This document shows, piece by piece, positions 35,282 to 44,998 of a stretch of DNA of 64,000 nucleotides. Under the pieces are notes generated by a model. That model had not been told where the DNA came from and made no database searches. It was given only the letters and a program-made list of their open reading frames with translations. Within the stretch, counting starts at the first letter, position 1. Each line of letters begins with the position of its first letter. Source of the stretch: Nocardia shimofusensis NBRC 100134 (GTDB lineage: Bacteria > Actinomycetota > Actinomycetes > Mycobacteriales > Mycobacteriaceae); NCBI RefSeq assembly GCF_001613125.1, contig NZ_BDBT01000012.1, forward strand, positions 1 through 64,000. The letters are read 5' to 3'. The translations under genes were made by a program, and so were the position numbers.

Positions 35282-36016
35282 TCAGGCGCCGAGGTGGTCG
35301 GCGGCCGGTCGCAGCACGCGGAATTCGTTGGCCTCCGGGTCGGCGAGCACGACCGCCGCGGGATCTGCGCCATCGACCGGAGTCGCGCCCGCCGAGCGCA
35401 GCCGGGTGAGTTCCTCGGCACAGCCTGACCACACCTCCAGATCGAGGTGCAGCCTGCCGCGCCGGCCGCTCGCGTCGTCGCTGCGCACGAACTCCAGCCA
35501 GGAACCGAGGTCGGTCGCCGAGCGCAGCCCCACCAGGGCCGGGTCGCGATGCGCCACCGGCCATCCGACGGCGCGAGACCAGAATTCCGACAGTCGAGGG
35601 GGGTCGACGGCATCGACGACGATCGCCGCCAGCGCGCCCGTACCCGCGTACTGTTCGCGAGGTTCGAGCACGCAGAACTCATTGCCCTCCGGATCCGCCA
35701 GCACCGTCCACGGCACCGCGCCCTGCCCCAGATCGATGCGGCGCGCACCGAGGGCCAGCGCACGCTCCACCTGCTCGCGTTGATGACGCGCGGTACGGCT
35801 GCACACATCGAGGTGCAGCCGGTTCTTTCCGGCCTTCGCCGCGCCGGCGGGCCGGAAACTCAGCCCGACCTCGCAGCCCGCCGCGTCCGAGGCGGCCACA
35901 TCCACGCGCTCGGCGGTGTCCAACAGCACTGTCCAGCCGAGCAATTCGGCCCAGAATCCGGCCAGCCCGCGCGGCTGATCCGCGTCGAAGACGACACACG
36001 CCAGGTGGGTGGACAT
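35282..36016 (-). CDS. Two-domain VOC-fold (glyoxalase-like) protein
   Basis: A 244-residue protein made of two vicinal-oxygen-chelate domains (about residues 1-115 and 120-244). Each ends in a similar strand (VLADPEGNEFCVLEPR and VLADPEANEFRVLRPA), showing duplication. The function is unknown; such proteins may be dioxygenases, isomerases or drug-binding resistance proteins. A -10-like TACCGT (plus-strand 36023-36028) lies 6 nt before the ATG, suggesting a leaderless transcript separate from the upstream gene. Confidence 0.85.
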   Translation of the reverse strand: MSTHLACVVFDADQPRGLAGFWAELLGWTVLLDTAERVDVAASDAAGCEVGLSFRPAGAAKAGKNRLHLDVCSRTARHQREQVERALALGARRIDLGQGAVPWTVLADPEGNEFCVLEPREQYAGTGALAAIVVDAVDPPRLSEFWSRAVGWPVAHRDPALVGLRSATDLGSWLEFVRSDDASGRRGRLHLDLEVWSGCAEELTRLRSAGATPVDGADPAAVVLADPEANEFRVLRPAADHLGA

Positions 36017-36022
36017 GGACCC

Positions 36023-36028
36023 ACGGTA
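36023..36028 (-). promoter_or_regulatory. Putative -10 box (TACCGT) of a leaderless gene
   Basis: On the minus strand TACCGT ends 6 nt before the ATG at 36016; no ribosome site. Confidence 0.4.
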
Positions 36029-36056
36029 GCCCGCGCGCGCTGTCCGGACGCCGAGT

Positions 36057-36353
36057 TCAGGAAAGCGGGAACCGTGTGGCGGCCAGGTCGACGCGACCGT
36101 CGCGCACCGGCACACCCTCCTCGGCCAGCAGCCGCGCCTGCCGCTCGGGTTTCCCGGTGGCGAGCCTGCCGCCCGCGCCGACCACCCGGTGCCACGGCAA
36201 ATCGGCGGAGTCGGTGCGCATGATCCAGCCGACCGTCCGCGGCGTCGACAGCCCGGCCGCGGCGGCGAGGTCGCCGTAGGTGACGACGCGTCCCGGCGGG
36301 ATGCCCGCGATCAGTGCGCGGACGTGTTCGATCTGCGCCTCGGAGGTGGCCAT
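36057..36353 (-). CDS. Alkyltransferase-like protein (ATL), Rv3204-like
   Basis: A 98-residue protein with the DNA-binding fold of O6-alkylguanine-DNA alkyltransferases: GRVVTYGDLAAAAGLSTPRTVGWIM. The active-site motif is PWHRVV, with tryptophan in place of the reactive cysteine of PCHRV. Such ATL proteins bind O6-alkylguanine and flag it for nucleotide excision repair rather than repairing it. Its ATG directly follows the lipV stop, so the two form an operon. Confidence 0.93.
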   Translation of the reverse strand: MATSEAQIEHVRALIAGIPPGRVVTYGDLAAAAGLSTPRTVGWIMRTDSADLPWHRVVGAGGRLATGKPERQARLLAEEGVPVRDGRVDLAATRFPLS

Positions 36354-37136
36354 TCAGAGCACCCCGCGGATCAGCTCCGCCGTCTCGGTGGCCCGGGCCA
36401 GCGGCACCATGTGATCGCAGTCGAACTCGTGGATCGTCAGAGCGGAACCCAGGTGCTCGGTCAGCGCCGCGCGGAAGGCCGGGGTGACGAACGGCGGCTG
36501 CACGAGCATCGCCTGCACCAGCACGGTCGGCAGCCCCGCAGGCGGCAGCACGAACGGGCGGGCCAGCTGTCCCCAGTAGGAGGTGACGGCGGGCAGGCTC
36601 AGCCGCCAGCCGACCCGTCCGTCCGGCCCCGGAACCAGGTGCTCGTCCAATTCGATCTCGAGCAGATCGGCGGGCACGTCGTGCCAGGCGCTGGCGAGCT
36701 TGTCGCCGCGGGCCTCCTCGCGATCGGCGTAGTCGGGGTGATCGAGGGTGCGCTGGGCGACGTCGGCCAGCGTCGTCGGATCGATCGCGATCGCCGGGTC
36801 GAGCAGCACCAGGGCACGGACCAGTTCCGGATGCCGGGCGGCCAGGTGCACGGCGGTCGCGCCGCCGAAGGAATGCCCGGTCACCACGACCGGGCCGGCG
36901 GTCTCGGTGCGCACCAGCTCGGCCAGGTCGGCCACCACGGTGTCGAAATCCCAGGGCGGCAGGTTCGTGGACCGGCCGTGGCCGCGCAGATCCGGGGCGA
37001 GGATCCGGACCTCGGGCAGTTCGCGAGCCAGCGACGCCCAGCGTGCGCCGTGTCCGGTCAGCCCGTGCAGGGCCAGCACCACCGGCGCGTCCGCGGGACC
37101 GAAGCGGTGTAGATGAATGGTCGACACCCGGACCAT
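36354..37136 (-). CDS. lipV: Alpha/beta hydrolase (LipV-like)
   Basis: A 260-residue alpha/beta hydrolase: LHGLTGHGARW (oxyanion loop), nucleophile GHSFGG, DPAIAI, and the catalytic histidine in CDHMVPL near the end. Position matches the M. tuberculosis esterase LipV (Rv3203), next to the alkyltransferase-like gene and divergent from adnA. ATG 37136 has GGTGAGG upstream; a GTG 9 nt further in is possible. Substrate unknown. Confidence 0.85.
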   Translation of the reverse strand: MVRVSTIHLHRFGPADAPVVLALHGLTGHGARWASLARELPEVRILAPDLRGHGRSTNLPPWDFDTVVADLAELVRTETAGPVVVTGHSFGGATAVHLAARHPELVRALVLLDPAIAIDPTTLADVAQRTLDHPDYADREEARGDKLASAWHDVPADLLEIELDEHLVPGPDGRVGWRLSLPAVTSYWGQLARPFVLPPAGLPTVLVQAMLVQPPFVTPAFRAALTEHLGSALTIHEFDCDHMVPLARATETAELIRGVL

Positions 37137-37237
37137 TGTGTCGGGCGCCTCACCACCGGTCACCACGTGGTGACGCAATCGACTCCACGGTGCCGTACCG
37201 GCCGATCGTGTCGGCCCGGTCTGTTGCAATAGCCCAC

Positions 37238-40200
37238 GTGGTGCGATCGGATAGCGCGGTGCGACTGGTTCGCCGGACAGTAACGCCACCCGGGGCCCGG
37301 CTCTGGGGCGCCGAACTGCGCCCGCTGTTCGAGGCCGTCGCCGGGCCGCCCGCCGCCCGCCCGCGATGGCAGCCGTGGCAGGTGCTCGGCGGCCCGGGCA
37401 CCGGCAAGACCTCCCTGCTGGTCGACCTGGCGGCGGGTCGCATCGCCGCGGGCGCCGACCCGGAATCGGTACTGGTCCTCACCCATGCCAAGAACGCCGC
37501 CGCCGCGGTCCGTGACGCCGTGACCACCCGGCTGTCCGGCGGCGACCCCACCGCGGGCGGCGTGCCGGGCGCCAGCCGTGAACCATTGGTGCGCACCGTG
37601 CATTCGTACGCCTTCGCGGTGCTGCGCAGGCACGCCACCGCCCACGGCAACCCGCCGCCGCGTTTGCTGACCGGTGCCGAGCAGGATGCCGTGCTGCGCG
37701 AAATGCTGCGCGGCGATCTCACCGACATCGCCGCCGGTGCGCGGGGACTGTGGCCGCAACGCCTGCACCCGGCTCTCGGTCTGGACGGGTTCGCCCAGCA
37801 ACTCCGCGATCTCATGCTGCGCGCCACCGAGCGCGGCCTCGGCCCCGAGGACCTGGAACGGCTCGGCCGCGACCACGACCGCGAGGAATGGATCGCCGCG
37901 GGCCGGTTCCTGCGGCGCTACGAGGAGTCGCTGCTGCTGCGCTGGTCGGTCGGCGTGGAAGCGCCCGAGGCCACCGCCCCCGCCCTCGACGCCGCCGAAC
38001 TGGTCGGCGCCTGCCTGGATGCCCTGGCCACCGACGCCGACCTGCTCGCCGGGGAACGCGCCCGGCTGCGCTATCTCTTCGTCGACGACGCCCAGCACCT
38101 GGACCCCCAGGCCGCCCTGCTCATCCGCGTCGTCGGCGCCGCCGCGCACACCGTCGTGGTCGCCGGCGACCCCGATCAGGCCGTGTTCACCTTCCGCGGC
38201 GCCGACAGCCGCTTCGCCGCCGACCCGGGCGCCCCCGAGAACCGCCGAATCATCCTGCGCGACAACCATCGCAGCGCACCGGGAATCCGCGTGGTGACCC
38301 AACGGATCGCCGCCACTCTGCCCGGCAGCGCACCGCAGCGCGCGGCCCCCGAGCCCACCGCCCCCGGCGACAACGGCGCGGTCCGCGTCCGAGTACTGGC
38401 CACCCCCGCCAAGGAAGCGGCCCTCATCGCCGACCACCTGCGGCGCGCCCACCTCACCGGAGGCGTGCCGTGGTCGCGCATGGCGGTCATCGTGCGCTCC
38501 GTGCCGCTCTCGCTCGCGCCCTTGCGCCGGGCGCTGCTGGCCGCCGGAGTGCCGGTGCGTCAGCCCACGCTGGACGCGCCGCTGGCCCGGCGGCGCGGCG
38601 CGGCCTGGATGCTGCTGGCCCTGCGCGCCTTGCTGGCCTCCGACCGTCCCGGCGCGCAGTCGGCCGCCGTTTTCTCCGCCGAAGACGCTCTCGATCTGCT
38701 CGCCGGACCGCTCGGCGGAGCCGACCAGATCACCTTGCGTCGTCTGCGCCGAGGCATCCGCCGCACGCTGCCCACACTGCGGCGAGTTCCCGAATCCGCC
38801 TATGGCGACGGTGAATTCGCCGATCGTGTCGCCGGATCCGGCGTCGCGGCCGGGTCCGGCCTCGCCGTTGCCGCCGACGCCGATGCCAGGGCCGACGTCG
38901 ACAGTGTCGACCTCCATGAAACCGTCGGCGCGCCCGATGGTTTCGGTGCCCCCGCGGCCCTCGCCGTGCGAGCCGATGCCGATGCAGGGGAGACAGCCGA
39001 CGGGGCGACCTGGTCCGCGCCGTCGGACCCGGAGGGGGACGATCCCGAAGCGAACCAACGGATTCCGCTGACCGAGGATGCGGAGTGGCGTGTGGTCGAC
39101 GCCTACTGGGGGCTGGAAGTCGACGAGACCGCCGACGACTCGGCGCGCGGAACCGGCCCTCGGCCGACATCGCTCGAGCCGGTGGACCCGCGGGCGCCGG
39201 AACGATCGCCCGCCGCTGTCGCGTCGACGGCGGCCGGCGCGGGGTCGAGCGTCGAAGCCGAGGTGGAGCAACCGCCGCTGTTGGACCAGTCTTCGGCCGA
39301 GGTGTTGCGCGGTCTGCTCGTGGGCGGCGGGGATCGCGCGCTGCTGGACGGGCTGACCGAGGTGGAGGCGGCGCCGTTGCGGCGGGTGCTGCACGCGTTG
39401 GATCGGGCGCGGGCGGCGCGGGAGCGTGGCGCGAGCCTCGAAGACGTGTTGTGGGCGTTGTGGACCGCGTCGAGGCTGGAGCGGCGCTGGGTGGCGCAGT
39501 CCGAGCGGGGCGGGGCGGTCGGGATGCAGGCCGATCGGGATCTGGACGCGGCCGTCGGGTTGTTCGACGCGGCGGCCGCCTATGTCGACCGGCTGCCGCG
39601 CGCGGGTATCGAAGGTTTCGTGGATTACATTTCCCAGCAGGAGATTCCGCACGACAGCAGGCCGCTGACCCCGCCTGCCGAGGAGGTCGCGCTGCTGAGC
39701 GCGCATGCGGCGGCGGGCCGGGAATGGGATGTGGTGGCGGTCGCCGGTGTGCAGGAGGGCATCTGGCCCAACACCCGTCCGCGCGGCACGCTGCTGCACT
39801 CCGAGGAACTGGTGGATCTGCTGGCCGGTGTCGGCGGCGCGGGCGAGTACGTCAGCCGCTCGGCGCCGATCCTGGCCGAGGAACGCAGGCTGCTGCTGGT
39901 CGCGTGTGGGCGGGCCCGTCGATCCCTGCTGGTGACCGCGGTGGAATCGGTGACCGGCGATCGTGATCTGGTCCCGTCCCGCTTCCTCGCCGAACTGCTC
40001 GGCCGCACCGAGGACTCCGAACCCGGTGTGCTCCCCGTCGTCGATCCCGGCCGCGCCCTGGTGATGCACTCCTTGGTGGCCGAATTGCGCGGTGTGGTGT
40101 GTGATCCGGACGCCGAACCCACCCGCAGGCGACGCGCCGCGCATCAGCTGGCCCGCCTCGCCGACGCGGGTGTTCCGGGCACCGCGCCCGACGAGTGGTA

Positions 40201-41065
40201 CGGCACCGCCGAACTCAGCTCGACCGATCCGCTGTGGGACGATGACGAGGCGGCGGTCGCGCTCTCACCCTCCACCGTCGAGCTGCTGCGCACCTGTCCG
40301 CTGCGCTGGGCGCTGGAACGTCACGGCGGCACCGACGGCAACAATCCGCACGCGGTCAAGGGCAGCCTGGTACACACGCTCGTGCAGGCACTGGCCGGTC
40401 GCGTACCGGCGGACGAGGTGCGCGCCGCCCTCGACAAGACCTGGCGCGCAGTCGATCCCGGTGACGGCTGGCATTCGCGTCAGGAACGCCGCCGCACCGA
40501 GGCCATGCTGGAGACCTTCATGGCCTGGGTGCACAACACGCGCGGCGAACTCACCCAGGCAGGCGTCGAGGTCCCGGTGGACTGCGTGCTGCCTGCCCGC
40601 TCACCCGACGAACGGCCGGTGCGCATCCGCGGCCGGGTGGACCGCCTCGAGCGCGACGAGCAGGGCCGCTACGTCATCATCGACGTCAAGACCGGTAAGA
40701 ACCCGATCAGCAAGCAGGCCGCCGCCGACCATGCCCAGCTGGCGACCTACCAGGTCGCCGCCGCCTCCGGCGCGCTCGACGGTGAGGTCACCGGCGAGGC
40801 CGACGCCGCGCGCACTCCGGGCGAGCCCGGCGGCGCCCGCCTGGTCTACGTGGCGAAGTCGCACAAGACCGAAGGCGCCACCCAGCGCCTGCAGGACCCA
40901 CTCGACGAGAAATCGCTGCGGGACTGGCGCGCCACCATCCACGACGCGGCCGCCGCGACGAAAGGCCCGAGCTACCTGGCGATGCGCAACGACGGTTGCA
41001 GGCACTGCTCGGTCGCGGGCAGCTGCCCCGTGCAGGACGCGGGCAGGCAGGTGACCGACGAGTGA
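37238..41065 (+). CDS. adnA: AdnA subunit of the AdnAB helicase-nuclease
   Basis: About 1275 residues; the family is near 1050. AdnAB resects double-strand DNA ends in mycobacteria. N-terminal UvrD-type motor: Walker A GGPGTGKTS (about residues 50-58) and the Walker B variant FVDDAQHL (~285). C-terminal RecB-like nuclease: RVDRLERDEQGRY and IIDVKTGK near 1130-1150, with Cys in RTCPLRW and CRHCSVAGSC that could hold an iron-sulfur cluster. The extra length is an Asp/Ala/Gly-rich insert around residues 515-690. Start at GTG 37238 or 37241; no clear ribosome site. Confidence 0.92.
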   Translation: MVRSDSAVRLVRRTVTPPGARLWGAELRPLFEAVAGPPAARPRWQPWQVLGGPGTGKTSLLVDLAAGRIAAGADPESVLVLTHAKNAAAAVRDAVTTRLSGGDPTAGGVPGASREPLVRTVHSYAFAVLRRHATAHGNPPPRLLTGAEQDAVLREMLRGDLTDIAAGARGLWPQRLHPALGLDGFAQQLRDLMLRATERGLGPEDLERLGRDHDREEWIAAGRFLRRYEESLLLRWSVGVEAPEATAPALDAAELVGACLDALATDADLLAGERARLRYLFVDDAQHLDPQAALLIRVVGAAAHTVVVAGDPDQAVFTFRGADSRFAADPGAPENRRIILRDNHRSAPGIRVVTQRIAATLPGSAPQRAAPEPTAPGDNGAVRVRVLATPAKEAALIADHLRRAHLTGGVPWSRMAVIVRSVPLSLAPLRRALLAAGVPVRQPTLDAPLARRRGAAWMLLALRALLASDRPGAQSAAVFSAEDALDLLAGPLGGADQITLRRLRRGIRRTLPTLRRVPESAYGDGEFADRVAGSGVAAGSGLAVAADADARADVDSVDLHETVGAPDGFGAPAALAVRADADAGETADGATWSAPSDPEGDDPEANQRIPLTEDAEWRVVDAYWGLEVDETADDSARGTGPRPTSLEPVDPRAPERSPAAVASTAAGAGSSVEAEVEQPPLLDQSSAEVLRGLLVGGGDRALLDGLTEVEAAPLRRVLHALDRARAARERGASLEDVLWALWTASRLERRWVAQSERGGAVGMQADRDLDAAVGLFDAAAAYVDRLPRAGIEGFVDYISQQEIPHDSRPLTPPAEEVALLSAHAAAGREWDVVAVAGVQEGIWPNTRPRGTLLHSEELVDLLAGVGGAGEYVSRSAPILAEERRLLLVACGRARRSLLVTAVESVTGDRDLVPSRFLAELLGRTEDSEPGVLPVVDPGRALVMHSLVAELRGVVCDPDAEPTRRRRAAHQLARLADAGVPGTAPDEWYGTAELSSTDPLWDDDEAAVALSPSTVELLRTCPLRWALERHGGTDGNNPHAVKGSLVHTLVQALAGRVPADEVRAALDKTWRAVDPGDGWHSRQERRRTEAMLETFMAWVHNTRGELTQAGVEVPVDCVLPARSPDERPVRIRGRVDRLERDEQGRYVIIDVKTGKNPISKQAAADHAQLATYQVAAASGALDGEVTGEADAARTPGEPGGARLVYVAKSHKTEGATQRLQDPLDEKSLRDWRATIHDAAAATKGPSYLAMRNDGCRHCSVAGSCPVQDAGRQVTDE

Positions 41066-44000
41066 GCGTCTCCCCGCAGCGCATCGCCGAATCGCTCGGG
41101 CTGCCGCCGCCCACCGACGAACAGGCAGCGGTGATCGCCGCCCCGCCCGGCCCCACGTTGGTGGTCGCGGGGGCAGGGGCGGGCAAGACCGAGACGATGG
41201 CCGCGCGCGTGGTGTGGATGGTGGTCAACGGCCTGGTGTTGCCCGAACAGGTGCTGGGTCTGACCTTCACCCGTAAGGCCGCCCAGCAGCTGACCGCCCG
41301 CATCCGCACCCGGCTGGCCAGGCTGGCCGGTTCCCCGCTGCTGCGCGAACTGGACTCCGGCGGCACGGTACGCGCTCAGCTGGCCGCGGCCGAACCCGAG
41401 ATCAGCACATATCACTCCTACGCGGGCAGGCTGCTGGGCGAACACGGTCTGCTGCTGCCGGTGGAACCCTCGGCGACCCTGCTCACCGAGACCCAGCTGT
41501 GGCAGCTGGCCCACCAGGTGGTGCGCACCTGGGACGGCGATCTCGACACCGAACGCACTCCGGTCTCGGTGACCGAAGCGGTGCTGGCACTGTCGGGGCA
41601 GCTGGCCGAGCACCTGGTCGACCCCGATCAGCTGGCCGAGGCGCACACCGAACTGGAGAAGCTGATCACCACCCTGCCCGCGGGGCCGCGCCAGCGCGGC
41701 GGACCGAGCCAGGCGCTGCGCAATGTCCTACGCGCCCAACGCGAACGGGTGGCGCTGCTACCGCTGGTCCGTGCACTGGACGAGGCGCTGCGCCGTCGCG
41801 GCGCATTGGATTTCGGCGCGCAGATGTCCCTGGCCGCCCGGCTGGCCGCCGAACATCCCGAGGTCGCGGACGCCGAACGCGAGCGGTTCCGACTGGTGCT
41901 GCTCGACGAGTACCAGGACACCGGCCACGCCCAGCGTGTGCTCCTCTCGGCCCTGTTCGGCGGCATCGACGGTCCGGCCAGGCCCGCCGTGACGGCGGTG
42001 GGCGACCCGATGCAGTCGATCTACGGCTGGCGCGGCGCGTCGGCGGCCAACCTGCCCCGGTTCGCCACCGATTTCCCCAGTGCGCCCGGTGTTCCCGCGC
42101 CGACCCTGCCGCTGCTGACGAGCTGGCGCAACCCACCCGAAGCGCTCGCGCTGGCGAACCTGGTCGCCGATCCGCTGCGCGGTGCGGCACAAGGCGCGGG
42201 CGGGGCCACCGTCGACGCGTTGCGCGCCAAGCCCGGCGCCGAACCCGGTGTGGTCGCGCTCGCGCTGACCACCACCGTGGTGGACGAACGGGAGTGGGTG
42301 GCCGAGCGGATCGCCGAGCAATGGCGCGCCAGGCACGAGGCCGGCGCGGAGCCGCCCACCTCGGCGGTGCTGGTGCGCCGCAATGCCGATGCCGCTGCGC
42401 TGTCGGAAGCACTGCGAGAACGTGGGCTGCCGGTGGAGATCGTCGGTCTCGGCGGTCTGCTCGCGACTCCCGAAGTCGCCGATATCGTGGCGACGCTGCG
42501 CTTGATCGCCGATCCCTCTTCGGGCAGCGCGGCGGTGCGGGTGCTGACCGGGGCGCGCTGGCGGATCGGGGTCGCCGATCTCGCGGCGTTGTCGCGCCGC
42601 GCCAGGGACCTGTCGGTCTCTCGTCACGGCGGCGACGCGAGTGCGCAGATCACCGACGGGGCAGCGCTGCGGGAGGCCCTGCGCGAGGTCGCTCCCGAAC
42701 CGGTCGAGCAGGCCGGGCTCGCCGACGCGATCGCCGATCCCGGTCCGGCCGAGAACTATTCGCGCGCCGGCTACGCCCGCATCGAAGCCCTCGCGCGGGA
42801 ACTGGCCGCCCTGCGCGAACGCAGCGGCCAGCCGCTGACCGAGCTGGTCGCCGACGTGGAACGCACCCTGGGCGTCGGCGTGGAGACCCAGGCCAGACGC
42901 GTCATGCTCGGCGCAGGCGCGGGCCGCGAGCATCTCGACGCCTTCGCCGAGGTGATCGCCGGCTACGCCGCCGACCCGCGCGCCTCGCTCGGCGGGCTGC
43001 TGGCCTTCCTCGCCGCCGCCGAATCGGTGGAGAACGGCCTGGAGCCCGGCGAGATCGAGGTCGCCAAGGACCGCGTGCAGGTACTCACCGTGCACGCCGC
43101 CAAGGGCCTGGAGTGGGAGATCGTCGCCGTCCCGCACATCGTGCGCGCAGTGTTCCCCTCCGGTGCCGCCGCAGGCACCTGGCTCGGCGCGCTCGCCGAA
43201 CTCCCCACCTCCCTGCGCGGCGACCGCATCGCCGCCGACGCCGCCGAGGGCGTGCCGGTGCTCGACCTGTCCGACCTCGCCGACCGCGCCGAACTCGAAC
43301 GCGCCATCGCCGACCACAAGAAGGCACTGGATCGCCGCCGCCTCGACGAAGAACGCCGCCTGTTCTACGTCGCCCTCACCAGAACCGAACGGGTGCTGCT
43401 GGTTTCGGCACACCACTGGGCCGAGACCGGCAACGAGCCCAAGGGCCCCTCCGACTTCCTGCTGGAACTGAAGAACGCCGTCGAATCCCCCGGCTCCCCG
43501 GCCTTCGCCGCCGCGCGGATCGCCCGCTGGGACGATCCCCCCGACATCGATGCCGCCAACCCTTTCACCGACAACCCCGCCACCGCCGAATGGCCACGCG
43601 ACCCCCTCGGCGCCCGCCGCGACCCGGTCGAACAGGGCGCCGCCCTCGTGCGCGCCGCCCTGGCCGATCTGCGCTCGCGCCCGCCGTCGCCGCCCCGTCA
43701 CACCCCGAAGCTACCGCGACCCACCGACATCTCCGGCGCATCCGAGCACCGGTCGACCGGCCGCGGCGCCGGTGAATCCCGCACGCGCGCACAACGTCCC
43801 GCTGTCGCCCACGACGCCGATCTCGTACCCGTCCCGGGCCTGCAAACGTCGTCACCGTGGTCGGAAGCCGTTCCGGCGGACCAGGACTATCTCGTCCTGC
43901 CGTCGGATGACATCGGCCCCCCGCCGGATGACTTCGTCCTGCCGCCGGATGATCTCGTCCTGCCGCCGGATGACTTCGTCCTGCCGCCGGATGATCTCGT

Positions 44001-44976
44001 CCTGCCGCCGGACGACTTCGCCCTGCCGCCGGACGACCTCGCCCTGCCGCCGGACGACTTCGCCCCTGCGTCGGCCGCCCTGCCGCCGCCGGACGACTTC
44101 GGCCCTCTACCCGACGCATTCCTCCCGCCGGAAGAGCGCCGACGTCTCGCCGGGAATCTCGACCGACCCGAAGACGCCGCGATCCATCCCGGCGGCCGGG
44201 AACTCGGTGCCGAGCCGGAAACAGTGAGCGCCGAACCCGCCGACGACCCCGACGATCCCGAGGGCTGGGCGGCGGACGTGGACGCGTTGCTGGCCGAACG
44301 CGAGGCCACCCTGGCGGTGGAGCGAGAAGTCGAACTGCCGGGCCAGATCCCGGCGACCGCGCTGGTGGAGATGCGCGCCGACCCGTCCCGGCTCGCCCGC
44401 AGGTTGCGCCGACCGCTGCCCTATCCACCGAATCCGCTGGCGCGCCGCGGCACCGCGTTCCACGCCTGGGTGCAGCGCTGGTTCTCCGGCACGCGACTGC
44501 TCGGTCTCGACGAGCTGCCCGGCGCGGGAACCGAATCGGAGGAGGGGGCCGCCGACGCCGAACTCACCCGGATGCAGGACGCGTTCCTGAATTCGGCTTG
44601 GGCGCATCGCAGCCCGATCGATGTGGAGGTGCCGTTCGAGACCTCGATCGCCGGCGTGGTGATCCGCGGCCGCATGGACGCGGTGTTCGCCGAGCCCGGC
44701 GGTCGCTGGGTGGTGGTGGACTGGAAGACCGGCGCGGAACCCGACGCGGGCGACGAGTCGGCGGTGGCCATGCAGCTGGCCATCTATCGGCTGGCCTGGG
44801 CCCGTCTCATGGCCGCCCGCCACGGCGAGAGCGAGCGGGTGATGCTCGACCGGGTCGGAGCCGCCTTCCACTACATCCGCACCGGCCGCACCATCGCCCC
44901 CGGCGATCTCCCGGGTCCCGACGAATTGGCCGAGCTCATCAGCGCCTCCGCTCCGCCACGCGCCGTCGAGGGCTGA
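41062..44976 (+). CDS. adnB: AdnB subunit of the AdnAB helicase-nuclease
   Basis: 1304 residues (family near 1100). Lead motor of AdnAB: Walker A GAGAGKTE (residues 36-43), GLTFTRKAAQQL, Walker B LLDEYQDT (~281), [18 protein letters not shown] and VALTRTERVLL. The C-terminal nuclease has IRGRMDAVF and VVDWKTG (about 1200-1223). Between motor and nuclease is an insert with eight heptads such as VLPPDDF (residues ~944-999). The GTG start overlaps the adnA stop (GTGA), coupling the subunits. Confidence 0.94.
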   Translation: MSVSPQRIAESLGLPPPTDEQAAVIAAPPGPTLVVAGAGAGKTETMAARVVWMVVNGLVLPEQVLGLTFTRKAAQQLTARIRTRLARLAGSPLLRELDSGGTVRAQLAAAEPEISTYHSYAGRLLGEHGLLLPVEPSATLLTETQLWQLAHQVVRTWDGDLDTERTPVSVTEAVLALSGQLAEHLVDPDQLAEAHTELEKLITTLPAGPRQRGGPSQALRNVLRAQRERVALLPLVRALDEALRRRGALDFGAQMSLAARLAAEHPEVADAERERFRLVLLDEYQDTGHAQRVLLSALFGGIDGPARPAVTAVGDPMQSIYGWRGASAANLPRFATDFPSAPGVPAPTLPLLTSWRNPPEALALANLVADPLRGAAQGAGGATVDALRAKPGAEPGVVALALTTTVVDEREWVAERIAEQWRARHEAGAEPPTSAVLVRRNADAAALSEALRERGLPVEIVGLGGLLATPEVADIVATLRLIADPSSGSAAVRVLTGARWRIGVADLAALSRRARDLSVSRHGGDASAQITDGAALREALREVAPEPVEQAGLADAIADPGPAENYSRAGYARIEALARELAALRERSGQPLTELVADVERTLGVGVETQARRVMLGAGAGREHLDAFAEVIAGYAADPRASLGGLLAFLAAAESVENGLEPGEIEVAKDRVQVLTVHAAKGLEWEIVAVPHIVRAVFPSGAAAGTWLGALAELPTSLRGDRIAADAAEGVPVLDLSDLADRAELERAIADHKKALDRRRLDEERRLFYVALTRTERVLLVSAHHWAETGNEPKGPSDFLLELKNAVESPGSPAFAAARIARWDDPPDIDAANPFTDNPATAEWPRDPLGARRDPVEQGAALVRAALADLRSRPPSPPRHTPKLPRPTDISGASEHRSTGRGAGESRTRAQRPAVAHDADLVPVPGLQTSSPWSEAVPADQDYLVLPSDDIGPPPDDFVLPPDDLVLPPDDFVLPPDDLVLPPDDFALPPDDLALPPDDFAPASAALPPPDDFGPLPDAFLPPEERRRLAGNLDRPEDAAIHPGGRELGAEPETVSAEPADDPDDPEGWAADVDALLAEREATLAVEREVELPGQIPATALVEMRADPSRLARRLRRPLPYPPNPLARRGTAFHAWVQRWFSGTRLLGLDELPGAGTESEEGAADAELTRMQDAFLNSAWAHRSPIDVEVPFETSIAGVVIRGRMDAVFAEPGGRWVVVDWKTGAEPDAGDESAVAMQLAIYRLAWARLMAARHGESERVMLDRVGAAFHYIRTGRTIAPGDLPGPDELAELISASAPPRAVEG
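43891..44058. repeat. 21-bp x 8 in-frame tandem repeat in adnB
   Basis: Eight 21-bp units, each coding a heptad of the form [VAG]-x-P-x-DD-[FLI], mostly LPPDD. Phe and Leu alternate, giving a 42-bp higher-order period. The DNA copies are nearly identical, so recent expansion is likely. Confidence 0.92.
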
Positions 44977-44998
44977 AACCGCTCGCGGCGGCGCGGAC

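Noticed and set aside
37160..40144. 994-codon minus-strand open frame
   Set aside because: Antisense shadow of adnA, with no ribosome site and no recognisable domain.
43891..44058. CRISPR-like array
   Set aside because: The repeats are contiguous 21-bp coding units without spacers; no cas genes are present.
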